Below are positions 33,468 to 41,648 of a stretch of 41,648 nucleotides of DNA, piece by piece. Within the stretch, counting starts at the first letter, position 1, and every line of letters begins with the position of its first letter. Made by a program: the position numbers and the translations under genes. Under the pieces are notes generated by a model. That model saw nothing but the letters and a program-made list of their open reading frames with translations, had not been told where the DNA came from and made no database searches. Source of the DNA: Chryseobacterium carnipullorum (GTDB lineage: Bacteria > Bacteroidota > Bacteroidia > Flavobacteriales > Weeksellaceae); contig NZ_FRCD01000029.1 of assembly GCF_900142785.1 (NCBI RefSeq), positions 1-41,648 of the forward strand. The letters run 5' to 3'.

Positions 33468-34325
33468 ATGAAATGGACAGACGATAGAGGCGGGAACGTT
33501 GAGGACCGCCGTGGTTCTGGTGGCAGCGGAGGTATGGTTGTAGGTGGAGGGCTAGGAACTTTGATTATAGCAGCGATTATTTTCTTTTTAGGAGGTGATC
33601 CTTCCGGCATTCTGAACTCCGGCAGCGTACAATCTTCAGGAAACGGCCAAAAACGTGAACTTACAGCAGAAGAGAATAAAATTGGAGAAATGGTGGACAT
33701 GATGGGTAAATGGAATATGATTACCTGGGACCAGATTTTTAAAGAAAACGGTATGAGATACACCGAGCCTGCAATTGTTCTTTTTGAAGATACAACAGAG
33801 TCTGGGTGCGGAATAGCTCAGTCTGCAATGGGACCTTTCTACTGCCCTGCCGACCAAAAGGTCTATATGGATATGAGCTTTTTCAATGAATTGCAGCAAA
33901 AGTTCGGAGCCAAGGTGACAGAATTTACCGTTGCCTATGTTTTAGCTCATGAAGTTGGACATCATGTACAAACTCTTCTCGGAACTACCCAAAAAGTAGA
34001 TGCATTAAGAAGAAGCGGAAAATATTCTGAAGAAGAAATGAACAGAGTTTCTGTGGCCACTGAACTTCAGGCAGATTTTTATGCCGGGGTATGGGCAAAA
34101 AGAACGAATGACACAAAAGGTATTCTTGAGCCGGGCGATATACAATCTGCTATAGATGCAGCTCAGGCGGTAGGTGATGATAATATCCAAAAAAGATCTC
34201 AGGGCTACGTCAACCAGGAAAGTTTTACCCACGGCTCTTCAGCACAGCGTAAAGAATGGTTTATGAAAGGTTACAATACGGGAGACATTAAGCAGGGAGA
34301 CACTTTCAACCAGCTTTTAAAATAA
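33468..34325 (+). CDS. Neutral zinc metallopeptidase, YpfJ/KPN_02809 family
   Basis: Putative membrane-tethered zinc peptidase. The 285-residue protein begins MKWTDDRGG, the usual YpfJ start, followed by a Gly-rich stretch and one membrane segment (about 27-42). The peptidase domain (about 64-285) has the HEVGHH zinc motif (161-166), the helix AYVLAHEVGHH, a putative third ligand E199 in ATELQADFYAGVWA, and the YCPADQKVYMD segment (125-135) typical of the family. A substrate is not known. It is monocistronic and ends at a bidirectional terminator with the GLPGLI genes. Confidence 0.9.
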   Translation: MKWTDDRGGNVEDRRGSGGSGGMVVGGGLGTLIIAAIIFFLGGDPSGILNSGSVQSSGNGQKRELTAEENKIGEMVDMMGKWNMITWDQIFKENGMRYTEPAIVLFEDTTESGCGIAQSAMGPFYCPADQKVYMDMSFFNELQQKFGAKVTEFTVAYVLAHEVGHHVQTLLGTTQKVDALRRSGKYSEEEMNRVSVATELQADFYAGVWAKRTNDTKGILEPGDIQSAIDAAQAVGDDNIQKRSQGYVNQESFTHGSSAQRKEWFMKGYNTGDIKQGDTFNQLLK

Positions 34326-34347
34326 TCCCTTTTTTATACAATTAAAG

Positions 34348-34380
34348 AACCCTGAAGAGAAATTCTTCAGGGTTAATTTT
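34348..34380. terminator. Bidirectional terminator between metallopeptidase and GLPGLI genes
   Basis: A perfect 11-bp stem (34348-34358 with 34364-34374, loop of five bases) is followed by AATTTTTTA on the plus strand and preceded by A-rich bases for the minus strand. It lies between the two convergent stop codons. Confidence 0.85.
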
Positions 34381-35214
34381 TTATTGCAATTCAATTGGGT
34401 TGCTGTTTCTTTTGGCTTCCTCTTTTACTCTTTCTTCTACTCTCTTTCTCATATCTGCAGGATTCTGGTTTCCTCCACCAGAAGCTCTGGGTGGTGCGGG
34501 AAAACCTCCACCGCCGCCCTGCATGAATGACATTGGATCTGTTTTATATTTTTCCTGCTGTTTCAGATAATCTGTCCTTTTTACTTTTAGCACATTTCCA
34601 AACTGGTTCAAAGCGGGAATTTCAGCAATTTTATAATTCTTCATCAGATCAAAAGAATACTCTCCTTGATCATCTTCCACTTTAACAATCAGTCCGGGAA
34701 GTCCTCCAAATTTATAGGGTCCATCCTGATAAGGTAGATCTGTGGTAAACCAAGCCGTCCATTTTCTTCCTGCAAAATCGGTGGTGGCTTTCTGAACTTT
34801 ATATTCCCCTATTTTCATGGTTTCAGAAGACATTTTCCAGTTTAGAGGACGGTCTTCTTCGTACACATAAACATCTCTTCCTATTCTATCTTTGTAAGAT
34901 ATTTTCTGGGTTGATTTATCTTTCTCTACAGAATAATTGATATTGGACCTGAATGCTTCCATCTGTTCCCTGTTGATCGAAGCTCTGCCAGCGCCGCCCT
35001 GAAAAGCTTTCTGCAATGTAGAATCTCTTTTAAATCTGTTTTCAGAATAAAAAAGCGACTTCTCTGCTGAAATATCCAGATAGGCATTTTCAGTTTTAAT
35101 ATCGGATTTATTTTCTGCATCCGGTTTCATGGTTACCTGATACACAAACCTGTTGTTCTGTGCAGAAATATGCTGCATAAACAGTGCAAAAGCAATGATG
35201 CCTATTTTTTTCAT
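34381..35214 (-). CDS. GLPGLI family protein (second copy)
   Basis: Exported Bacteroidetes-specific protein named after its GLPGLI motif (here 171-176). The 277-residue protein has a signal peptide (about 1-19, HISAQN cleavage) and the family blocks KSLFYSENRFKRD, DRPLNWKMS, GRKWTAWFT and GPYKFGGLPGLIVKVEDDQG. A Gly/Pro-rich insert (about 225-248, GGGGGFPAPPRASGGG) follows, and the protein ends in NPIELQ. The family's function is unknown; members are probably envelope or outer-membrane associated. The gene follows a paralogue by nine bases in the same orientation; the two diverge mainly in the insert. Confidence 0.88.
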   Translation of the reverse strand: MKKIGIIAFALFMQHISAQNNRFVYQVTMKPDAENKSDIKTENAYLDISAEKSLFYSENRFKRDSTLQKAFQGGAGRASINREQMEAFRSNINYSVEKDKSTQKISYKDRIGRDVYVYEEDRPLNWKMSSETMKIGEYKVQKATTDFAGRKWTAWFTTDLPYQDGPYKFGGLPGLIVKVEDDQGEYSFDLMKNYKIAEIPALNQFGNVLKVKRTDYLKQQEKYKTDPMSFMQGGGGGFPAPPRASGGGNQNPADMRKRVEERVKEEAKRNSNPIELQ

Positions 35215-35223
35215 TTTGGATTT

Positions 35224-36123
35224 TTATTTTAATTCAATTGGATTTTGACTTATGTTGTTTTGAGGAGTAGCCGTACTAAAACCGGAATCCGGCATTCCTC
35301 TCCCACCGTCCATTCCATTTCCACCCATTCCACCGCCTCGCATTCCTCCTCCATGTCTTCCACCTCCCGGATTCATTCCTCCTTTTTCAACCCCTGTTGG
35401 CAGTCTTTTTTTTCTACCTGCTTCAAGCTCTATGGCAGCCTGATCTCCTCTGAAACTCAATCTTGTGCTTTCTTTTGCATCAGGACTCGCCTGTTCTTCG
35501 TAAGAATTTTGAATTTTTATTTTTTTCACGAGATCAAATTTATAATCTCCTTTATCATCTTCCAGTTTTACGATCAATCCTGGAAGTCCATAAAATTTAT
35601 ACGGTCCATCGGAAATAGCAATATCTTTGGTAAACCATGCTGTCCAGACTCTACCGCCAAAACCGGCAACCGCTTTTTGGGCAGGATATCCGTTCTGATT
35701 TTCTTTCAACTCTGTAATTTCCCATTGTAAAGGTCTATCTTCCTGATAGTAAATTTGCTTCCCCATCACTTTATCATGATAGTAAACTTTTCGCCCTGAA
35801 ATATTTTTAGTGATATAATATTCAAAAAAAGTGGGTTCAGGTTGCTTTTTCATGTCCGGTTTTGCCAATTTCCGGTCTTCTTTTTTATGATTTTCTTTAT
35901 CATCTGGCTTAAAAACAGTAAATAAAGAGTCCCTCATCAGTTTATTTTCGCTGATAAATAAAGATTTATCGCCTTTGATATCCAAAAAAGTTTTTTCACT
36001 CTTCAGGGTCACCAGATTAATTGAATCCGGATTCACCGAAGTTTCATAAATATATCTCGTGGTTTGCCCTTGCGCAATTATCGTTACAAACAGGGAGAAA
36101 AAGGCCAGTAATTTTATTTTCAT
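35224..36123 (-). CDS. GLPGLI family protein (first copy)
   Basis: A 299-residue exported protein (signal about 1-18, AQGQ cleavage) with GLPGLI at 179-184 and the same block order as its downstream paralogue (KSLFISENKLMRD, DRPLQWEIT, GRVWTAWFT, GPYKFYGLPGLIVKLEDDKG). It differs by a charged insert near 75-98 and by a tail (about 245-285) of Gly, Met and His (GGMNPGGGRHGGGM type), before ending NPIELK. The Gly/Met/His tail could bind metal, which is conjecture. It is the first gene of the pair, and a TAACTTTG box lies upstream. Confidence 0.88.
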   Translation of the reverse strand: MKIKLLAFFSLFVTIIAQGQTTRYIYETSVNPDSINLVTLKSEKTFLDIKGDKSLFISENKLMRDSLFTVFKPDDKENHKKEDRKLAKPDMKKQPEPTFFEYYITKNISGRKVYYHDKVMGKQIYYQEDRPLQWEITELKENQNGYPAQKAVAGFGGRVWTAWFTKDIAISDGPYKFYGLPGLIVKLEDDKGDYKFDLVKKIKIQNSYEEQASPDAKESTRLSFRGDQAAIELEAGRKKRLPTGVEKGGMNPGGGRHGGGMRGGGMGGNGMDGGRGMPDSGFSTATPQNNISQNPIELK

Positions 36124-36165
36124 TATTACTCTTTAATAATTATTCTTTGGATAAAAGATCACATT

Positions 36166-36173
36166 CAAAGTTA
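36166..36173 (-). promoter_or_regulatory. Candidate -7 box of the GLPGLI gene pair
   Basis: The minus strand reads TAACTTTG, matching TAnnTTTG, about 43 bases before the ATG at 36123. The -33 element is not found at the expected spacing. Confidence 0.35.
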
Positions 36174-36274
36174 AATCAAAAACAGAATCATCCTATTTGC
36201 AAAAGAGAAATTATGTTATTTTTAACACCGGAATCTTTGCTTATGGGTAAAATCGTTAAAATAGACACCATCAA

Positions 36275-36306
36275 TTTGAGATTGCGGAAATTAGTTCGTA
36301 TTTTTG
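36275..36306 (+). promoter_or_regulatory. Promoter of the suf operon
   Basis: TTTG (36275-36278), a 20-base spacer and TATTTTTG (36299-36306) match both Bacteroidetes elements, 28 bases before the sufA ATG. No obvious Fur or IscR-like palindrome overlaps it. Confidence 0.7.
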
Positions 36307-36334
36307 CATCATTAAATCATTCTAAATAAATACA

Positions 36335-36664
36335 ATGATAAAAGTATCAGACCAAGCAAAGGCAAAAGCCATCCAACTTATGTCGGAAGATGGCTTCAAC
36401 CCTGCTGAAGATTATATAAGAGTAGGGGTAAAAAGTGGAGGATGTTCTGGTTTAGAGTATGTTTTGGGATTTGACAATCAAAAGACAGACACAGATCAAG
36501 TTTTTGAAGACAATGGTGTGAAAATTATTGTTGAGAAAAAGTCTATCCTTTATTTAGCAGGAACAATCCTTGAATATTCAGGAGGATTAAACGGAAAGGG
36601 GTTTGTTTTCAACAATCCTAATGCATCCAGAACGTGTGGTTGTGGAGAGAGTTTTTCTTTATAA
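36335..36664 (+). CDS. sufA: A-type iron-sulfur carrier protein SufA/IscA/HesB
   Basis: Small cytosolic A-type carrier (109 residues) that receives Fe-S clusters from SufBCD and delivers them to apoproteins. The three conserved cysteines are present: C37 in KSGGCSGLEY and C101/C103 in the C-terminal RTCGCGESFSL. It is the first gene of sufA-sufB-sufC-sufD. The 81-base spacer to sufB holds a palindromic repeat cluster described separately. By sequence alone, SufA and IscA are not separable; the gene context supports sufA. Confidence 0.92.
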   Translation: MIKVSDQAKAKAIQLMSEDGFNPAEDYIRVGVKSGGCSGLEYVLGFDNQKTDTDQVFEDNGVKIIVEKKSILYLAGTILEYSGGLNGKGFVFNNPNASRTCGCGESFSL

Positions 36665-36734
36665 TTAGAAGTTAGAACCCGAGGTTAGAAGTCAGCACAT
36701 TGCCTATACTAACATCTTAAGAACTAACGTCTAA
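36665..36734. repeat. Short direct and inverted repeats between sufA and sufB
   Basis: TTAGAAGTTAG (36665-36675) recurs as TTAGAAGTCAG (36685-36695), and its inverted form CTAACGTCTAA (36724-36734, one mismatch in 11) and a weaker CTAACATCTTAA (36709-36720) follow. Together they can form an imperfect nested hairpin that lies in the middle of the operon. It may be a degraded interspersed repeat. Confidence 0.5.
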
Positions 36735-36745
36735 AATCTATTAAA

Positions 36746-38194
36746 ATGAGTAAATATACTGAAGACGACCTAAGAGTTGATCTTGAAAATAAAAAATATG
36801 AATTCGGGTGGGAAACGAAGATCGATTATGAAGATTTCCCAATCGGATTAAACGAGGATATCGTTCGTGCTATTTCTGCAAAGAAAGAGGAGCCTGAATG
36901 GATGACGGAATGGCGACTGGAATCTTTCAGAATCTGGCTTAAAATGACAGAACCTGAGTGGGCTAACATTAAATATGAAAAGCCAGATTTTCAAGCGATC
37001 CGTTATTACGCTGCACCAAAAGCAAGACCTGAACTGGACAGTCTTGATGAGGTAGATCCTGAACTATTGAAGACTTTTGCAAAATTAGGAATCAATATTG
37101 AGGAACAAAAAAGACTTTCAGGAGTTGCCGTAGACATTGTAATAGACTCTGTCTCTGTAAAAACCACTTTTCAGGATACCTTAATGGAAAAAGGAATTAT
37201 TTTCTGTTCAATTTCGGAAGCTATAAAAAACCATCCTGATTTGGTAAGAAAATACCTTGGAAAAGTAGTTCCAAGAGGAGATAATTTTTATTCAGCATTA
37301 AATTCCGCAGTATTTTCTGACGGAAGTTTCTGCTATATTCCAAAAGGCGTAAGATGTCCGATGGAACTTTCTACGTACTTCCGTATCAACCAGGCAGGAA
37401 CAGGTCAGTTTGAAAGAACACTTGTCATTGCTGACGAGGGAAGTTATGTATCTTACCTTGAAGGATGTACGGCCCCTTCAAGAGATGAAAACCAACTTCA
37501 CGCAGCCGTTGTAGAGCTGATTGCCATGGATAGTGCTGAGATCAAATACTCAACCGTTCAGAACTGGTATCCCGGAAATGAAGAAGGAAAAGGAGGTGTT
37601 TTCAATTTTGTAACCAAAAGAGGATTGTGTGAAGCAAAAGCAAAAATTTCTTGGACCCAGGTTGAAACAGGTTCTGCTGTAACGTGGAAATATCCTTCTT
37701 GTATTTTAAAAGGTGACGGATCCATCGGTGAGTTCTACTCTATCGCTGTGACCAACAATCACCAGTATGCCGATACAGGAACGAAAATGATCCACATCGG
37801 AAAGAATACCAGATCAACGATTATTTCGAAAGGGATCTCCGCAGGAAAATCTCAAAACTCATACAGAGGTCTGGTAAAAGTAATGCCTTCTGCAAAGGGA
37901 GCAAGAAACTTTTCACAGTGTGACTCTTTATTGATGGGTAATGAGTGTGGTGCGCATACTTTCCCTTATATCGAAATCAAAGATCCTACTGCCCAGCTGG
38001 AACACGAAGCTACAACTTCTAAGATCGGGGAAGATCAGATCTTCTACTGTAACCAGAGAGGAATTAATACGGAAAAAGCAATTGCTTTGATCGTGAACGG
38101 TTTCAGTAAAGAAGTATTGAATAAACTTCCAATGGAATTTGCTATTGAAGCTCAAAAATTATTAGAGATCTCTCTGGAGGGATCTGTAGGATAA
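36746..38194 (+). CDS. sufB: Fe-S cluster assembly scaffold protein SufB
   Basis: Core scaffold subunit of the cytosolic SufBC2D complex, on which clusters are built from SufS-derived sulfur. The 482-residue length matches SufB. Characteristic segments are YIPKGVRCPMELSTYFRIN, LEGCTAPSRDENQLHAAVVEL, and NECGAHTFPYIEIKDPTAQLEHEATTSKIGEDQIFYCNQRGI near the C-terminus, where the assembly-site cysteine and glutamate lie in E. coli. Its start at MSKYTEDDLR is the usual one. It is separated from sufC by an unusually long 195-base spacer. Confidence 0.96.
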   Translation: MSKYTEDDLRVDLENKKYEFGWETKIDYEDFPIGLNEDIVRAISAKKEEPEWMTEWRLESFRIWLKMTEPEWANIKYEKPDFQAIRYYAAPKARPELDSLDEVDPELLKTFAKLGINIEEQKRLSGVAVDIVIDSVSVKTTFQDTLMEKGIIFCSISEAIKNHPDLVRKYLGKVVPRGDNFYSALNSAVFSDGSFCYIPKGVRCPMELSTYFRINQAGTGQFERTLVIADEGSYVSYLEGCTAPSRDENQLHAAVVELIAMDSAEIKYSTVQNWYPGNEEGKGGVFNFVTKRGLCEAKAKISWTQVETGSAVTWKYPSCILKGDGSIGEFYSIAVTNNHQYADTGTKMIHIGKNTRSTIISKGISAGKSQNSYRGLVKVMPSAKGARNFSQCDSLLMGNECGAHTFPYIEIKDPTAQLEHEATTSKIGEDQIFYCNQRGINTEKAIALIVNGFSKEVLNKLPMEFAIEAQKLLEISLEGSVG

Positions 38195-38389
38195 TTGATA
38201 ATGACGGTAATTTGAAAACCTGAAAATGAGAGTTGTGGAGAGCTTTTGATTGTCAGGAAAATTATCCGGAATTCATTTAAGAAAAGGGGTTTGTAAATCA
38301 AACCAGCAAAAATAAATCATATAACATCGAAAAAGGCGGCAGTCAATAATTTTAAAATTATCTGATGGCCAAATTATCATATTAAAACT
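38195..38389 (+). other. 195-base spacer between sufB and sufC
   Basis: No convincing ORF, promoter with both elements or strong terminator is visible. The longest open stretch is about 26 codons without a start in context. It contains an ATTTTAAAAT palindrome near 38349. A relic gene cannot be excluded. Confidence 0.4.
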
Positions 38390-39133
38390 ATGTTAGAAAT
38401 CAAAAACTTGCACGCCAAAATTGAAGACGGCGCAGAAATTTTAAAAGGTATTAATCTTGAAATAAAGCCGGGCGAAGTTCATGCTATCATGGGACCGAAC
38501 GGAGCTGGAAAATCTACTCTTTCTTCTGTGATTGCAGGAAAAGAAGATTATGAAGTAACGGACGGAGAAATACTTTTTCAGGGAGAAAACATCAGCGAAG
38601 ATGCTCCTGAAGAAAGAGCACACAAAGGGATTTTCCTTTCTTTCCAGTATCCTGTGGAAATTCCGGGAGTTTCTGTAACCAACTTTATTAAAGCTGCTTT
38701 AAACGAAACAAGAAAAGCAAACGGACTATCAGAAATGCCGGCAAAAGAAATGCTTGCGATGATCCGCGAAAAGTCTGAGCAATTGGGTATAAAAAAAGAT
38801 TTTCTTTCAAGATCACTTAACGAAGGATTCTCCGGAGGTGAAAAGAAAAGAAACGAGATCTTCCAGATGATGATGCTTAATCCGAAACTGGCCATCCTGG
38901 ATGAAACAGATTCAGGTCTTGATATTGATGCCTTAAGAATTGTTGCGGATGGTGTCAACCACTTTAAAAATGAAGGAAATGCAGTTCTTTTGATTACTCA
39001 CTATCAAAGATTGCTTAACTACATTCAGCCTGATTTTGTTCACGTTCTTGCCAATGGAAAAATCATCAAAACCGGTGATAAATCTCTTGCTCTGGAACTT
39101 GAAGAAAAAGGGTACGACTGGCTTCTTAACTAA
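38390..39133 (+). CDS. sufC: Fe-S cluster assembly ATPase SufC
   Basis: ABC-type ATPase of the SufBC2D complex, cytosolic and not a transporter. The 247 residues show Walker A GPNGAGKST (35-43), the Q-loop SFQYPVEIPG (84-93), the signature FSGGEKKR (147-154), Walker B LAILDETDSGLD (167-178) and the switch His in LLITHYQRLL (about 204-213). The DETDSGLD form and the SFQYPVEIPGV segment are specific to SufC. sufD follows after 97 bases. Confidence 0.97.
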   Translation: MLEIKNLHAKIEDGAEILKGINLEIKPGEVHAIMGPNGAGKSTLSSVIAGKEDYEVTDGEILFQGENISEDAPEERAHKGIFLSFQYPVEIPGVSVTNFIKAALNETRKANGLSEMPAKEMLAMIREKSEQLGIKKDFLSRSLNEGFSGGEKKRNEIFQMMMLNPKLAILDETDSGLDIDALRIVADGVNHFKNEGNAVLLITHYQRLLNYIQPDFVHVLANGKIIKTGDKSLALELEEKGYDWLLN

Positions 39134-39230
39134 GAAGAAATTTTTCAGCCTGGATTTTATCAATCCTTTCTGAAGATGCGGAAAACCCGCAATACATAAT
39201 ATTATTTTTAAATATATAAAATAAGGTGTG

Positions 39231-40556
39231 ATGGCCGAAATATCAGTAATGGCTTTATACGATCAGATTATTGACAATCACGGTGAATTTTTGGAGAGTC
39301 TTCATCACAGATTTCTGGATGGAGAGAGAAAATCTGCTCTTCAAAACTTCGAAAACTTAGGTTTTCCGACTAAAAAAGACGAAGAATATAAATATACCAA
39401 CGTAAAAGAGATCACAGAGAAAAATTACAATTTTTTCCCTAAGGAAAGTCACAATATTACCAGAGAACAGCTGGATCAGCTGCATTTAGGTGAAGAGAAT
39501 TTTGACTGGATCGTTTTTGTAAACGGTAAACTTCATAAAGAACTTTCAAAAGTTTCTATTGAGAACGTAGAATTTCTTTCGTTCAATTATGCATTGAATG
39601 ACGGGAAACATAAAGAAGTATTTGATCAGTATTTTAATACGATTGCTTCTAAAGATACGGCTTTCACCAACCTAAACCTTGCGTACTGCAAATATGGTTT
39701 CTTTTTGAAAGTTCCTAAAAATGTAGTGATCGAAAAACCGATCCACATTTTTTATATTTCTCAAAACCAGGAAGAAAATACATTCTACAATACAAGAAAC
39801 TTACTGATTGTAGAAGAGGGAGCCAAAGTAGAGGTTATCGAAAGTCACCACAATTTTGACAGTACTTATGTGCTGACTAATTCTGTGACAGAGATCTTTA
39901 CCTATCCCAATGCAAAAGCTGACTGGCATAAACTTCAGAATGACAACAATACGTCATATCTTATTGACAGTACGTTTGCAAGACAGGAAAAAGACAGCTT
40001 AACGACGGTGAACACATTCACTTTCGGAGGAAAGCTGGTAAGAAACAATCTGGATTTCATTCATAACGGAAGCAATATTAATTCGTTTATGAACGGAATC
40101 ACTATTATTGGAAAAGACCAGTTGGTGGATCACCATACAGCAGTTCACCACAATTTCCCGAACTGTGAAAGCTACCAGAACTATAAAGGTATTTTCGACG
40201 GAAATGCCCACGGCGTTTTCAATGGAAAAGTATTCGTAGATAAATTGGCTCAGAAAACAAATGCCTACCAGCAGAACAATAACGTTCTATTAAGCGAGGG
40301 GGCTTCCATTGATACCAAACCTCAGTTGGAGATCTTTGCAGATGACGTAAAATGTTCTCACGGATGTACTGTAGGTCAGCTGAATGAAGATGCGCTTTTC
40401 TATCTGAGAGCAAGAGGGATTTCCAAGAAAGAAGCTCAGGCATTGCTTTTATATGCTTTTGCCAATGATGCTATGCAGAACATTGACATTGAGCCGCTTA
40501 AAGAAAAAATTTCGAAACTTCTGGCTGAAAAGCTGAAAGTGGATTTAGAGTTTTAA
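39231..40556 (+). CDS. sufD: Fe-S cluster assembly protein SufD
   Basis: Partner scaffold of SufB in SufBC2D, needed for iron entry. I use the ATG at 39231; a GTG directly before it (39228) and a second ATG at 39249 (MALYDQII) are alternatives, and the latter matches many homologues. The 441-residue protein ends with the SufB/SufD core: DDVKCSHGCTVGQLNEDALFYLRARGIS (about 372-399) contains the conserved histidine corresponding to E. coli SufD H360. It is the last gene of the operon and shares a bidirectional terminator with the convergent DUF3078 gene. Confidence 0.94.
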   Translation: MAEISVMALYDQIIDNHGEFLESLHHRFLDGERKSALQNFENLGFPTKKDEEYKYTNVKEITEKNYNFFPKESHNITREQLDQLHLGEENFDWIVFVNGKLHKELSKVSIENVEFLSFNYALNDGKHKEVFDQYFNTIASKDTAFTNLNLAYCKYGFFLKVPKNVVIEKPIHIFYISQNQEENTFYNTRNLLIVEEGAKVEVIESHHNFDSTYVLTNSVTEIFTYPNAKADWHKLQNDNNTSYLIDSTFARQEKDSLTTVNTFTFGGKLVRNNLDFIHNGSNINSFMNGITIIGKDQLVDHHTAVHHNFPNCESYQNYKGIFDGNAHGVFNGKVFVDKLAQKTNAYQQNNNVLLSEGASIDTKPQLEIFADDVKCSHGCTVGQLNEDALFYLRARGISKKEAQALLLYAFANDAMQNIDIEPLKEKISKLLAEKLKVDLEF

Positions 40557-40577
40557 GACTTATATAAATTGATACCA

Positions 40578-40608
40578 AAAAAAGCACTTCTAATTGAAGT
40601 GCTTTTTT
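40578..40608. terminator. Bidirectional terminator of the suf operon and DUF3078 gene
   Basis: A perfect 13-bp stem (40578-40590 with 40596-40608) including A and T runs, with a TAATT loop, lies between the convergent stop codons of sufD and the DUF3078 gene. Confidence 0.92.
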
Positions 40609-40627
40609 ACTGATCTCTGGTTCCGAA

Positions 40628-41551
40628 TTATTTCTTCATCCAGGACTGATTATCTTTCTTATCAGAACGTTTCTTCCCATTGTCTATATTATAGGCGAAT
40701 CCAACGCCTAACGTCTGTTTAAGCTGTGTTTTCTGAATCTGGTTGTGGTCATACAAAAGATCCAGTGTAATATTGGTTGAAATAAACTTATTGATCTTCA
40801 TATTAAGGATTCCACTGTATCCAAGGACCAGTCTGTCAGGATGGTCAAGATAGTTTGAAAATACAGAAGCTGTATTGGTCAGATTGATATTCTCCATAAT
40901 TTTGATCTTGTAAATGGCTGTTCCAAGAAAACCGAACTGAAAAAGAGAAGAATCACCATCGTTTTTAAGTCCGTACGTTCCTGCTGTCTGAAGATCTTCA
41001 TCCAGAACAAAAGTCCATCTCGCATTGGCAGGGCGAAGCGTTAATGTAAAGTTGTCATTGGGACGGTAAGTAACACCGGCACCCATATTAAGGTATCCAG
41101 GAGCCATAAAATTAGAGATCTTTTTGGCATCAGGATTATTTCCATCTTCATACCCTCCTGCAAACTGTGTCTGAAGACCGATGCCTCCCGAAATATACCA
41201 GTTTTTGGCAAATTCCCTTCCATAATTGGTTGACAGATTGATTACATCCTGCGTTTTTCTGGTTCCGATACCTTTTGTATTGTTTTGCCCATAGCCCAGA
41301 ATAATGATGTTTTCCCAAAGGTCTTTGCCTTTTTCATAAGTAAGGTTATAGTTAACTCCGGCAAGCCAGCCTACATTATTGGCTCCTCCTCCTACCCAGT
41401 TTGAAAAGGCAGCCTGGTTGAGCATTAATGTATTTTGTCCCTGGATAGACCATGCTTTTACAGTATCTGTTGTAGCAGCATCGGGTTTGACTTCCTGAGC
41501 TATTGTGCTTATTCCAAAAGATATGGAAGCGGCCAATAAAAGTTTTTTCAT
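40628..41551 (-). CDS. DUF3078 outer-membrane-type protein
   Basis: Exported protein of the Bacteroidetes DUF3078 family, predicted to form an outer-membrane beta-barrel; no molecular function is known. I chose the ATG at 41551 because it gives a normal signal peptide (MKKLLLAASI, cleavage near TIAQ); an upstream in-frame ATG would add nine residues. The 307-residue protein has the family's early WSIQGQNTLMLNQAAFSNWVGGGANN segment (about 35-60), followed by amphipathic strands, and ends in a charged Lys/Asp tail rather than an aromatic residue. The window ends about 100 bases upstream, so the promoter and any partner gene are not fully visible. Confidence 0.88.
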   Translation of the reverse strand: MKKLLLAASISFGISTIAQEVKPDAATTDTVKAWSIQGQNTLMLNQAAFSNWVGGGANNVGWLAGVNYNLTYEKGKDLWENIIILGYGQNNTKGIGTRKTQDVINLSTNYGREFAKNWYISGGIGLQTQFAGGYEDGNNPDAKKISNFMAPGYLNMGAGVTYRPNDNFTLTLRPANARWTFVLDEDLQTAGTYGLKNDGDSSLFQFGFLGTAIYKIKIMENINLTNTASVFSNYLDHPDRLVLGYSGILNMKINKFISTNITLDLLYDHNQIQKTQLKQTLGVGFAYNIDNGKKRSDKKDNQSWMKK

Positions 41552-41648
41552 AAGTAGTCGTTCCTTAACAAAACCCACTATTTAATTTATTTTTAAAAAC
41601 AGGATTAGAAAACAGCATAATTTGTATCTTACAAAATAAGAAAATAAT

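Noticed and set aside
36021..36329. 102-codon plus-strand ORF between the GLPGLI gene and sufA
   Set aside because: It overlaps the start of the divergent GLPGLI gene and the sufA promoter, and its translation has no recognisable feature.
1..41648. CRISPR arrays, tRNA or rRNA genes, insertion sequences, prophage genes
   Set aside because: I looked for regular spaced repeats, transposase or integrase motifs and cloverleaf-like segments and found none I could support.

Overview
The window looks like a chromosomal segment of a Flavobacteriia species, most likely Chryseobacterium or a close Weeksellaceae relative. The evidence is an AT-rich sequence with Bacteroidetes-type promoters (TTTG, about 19 bases, TAnnTTTG), weak Shine-Dalgarno signals, a gliding lipoprotein GldH, a type IX secretion C-terminal signal, GLPGLI proteins, an alternative complex III operon and DUF3078. 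I see no insertion sequence, prophage, CRISPR array, tRNA or rRNA. This is core genome rather than an island.

Layout. 1-6.9 kb is all on the minus strand: an NfsB-like nitroreductase, the cysteine desulfurase SufS, prs-rplY (PRPP synthetase and ribosomal protein L25/Ctc), and a FadL-type porin with an SGNH-hydrolase lipoprotein. 7.2-11.4 kb (plus) is an operon of a RicT-like PSP1 protein, GldH and a class A penicillin-binding protein. Next come SelO (11.5 kb), a T9SS-secreted protein (13.1 kb), a multi-pass membrane protein (14.2 kb) and, on the minus strand, a SPOR protein (15.5 kb). 16.2-24.7 kb is the complete actABCDEF operon for quinol:cytochrome c oxidoreductase, closed by a strong terminator. 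24.8-29.3 kb holds an exported protein of unknown function, a lipoprotein translationally coupled to apt, and a membrane-anchored repeat protein followed by ribH. 29.5-33.4 kb has an LtaS-like phosphotransferase converging on a three-gene minus-strand operon (two small lipoproteins and a YgiC-like ATP-grasp enzyme). 33.5-36.1 kb carries a YpfJ-type zinc metallopeptidase and two tandem GLPGLI genes. 36.3-40.6 kb is sufA-sufB-sufC-sufD, followed by a DUF3078 outer-membrane-type protein on the minus strand.

How it fits together. Iron-sulfur assembly (sufABCD plus a distant sufS) and the Fe-S and heme-rich actABCDEF respiratory complex are the main metabolic themes. Envelope biology is the second theme: PBP1A, SPOR, GldH, porin, LtaS-like enzyme, T9SS cargo and several lipoproteins. 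PRPP made by Prs is the co-substrate of Apt.

The most interesting non-obvious items are an apparent small minus-strand gene at 25.9-26.1 kb broken by one base, a miniature YgiB/YgiC-like operon, tandem GLPGLI paralogues that differ by glycine/methionine-rich inserts, and small palindromic repeats between sufA and sufB. I did not find a clearly new multi-gene system; the window is largely housekeeping.
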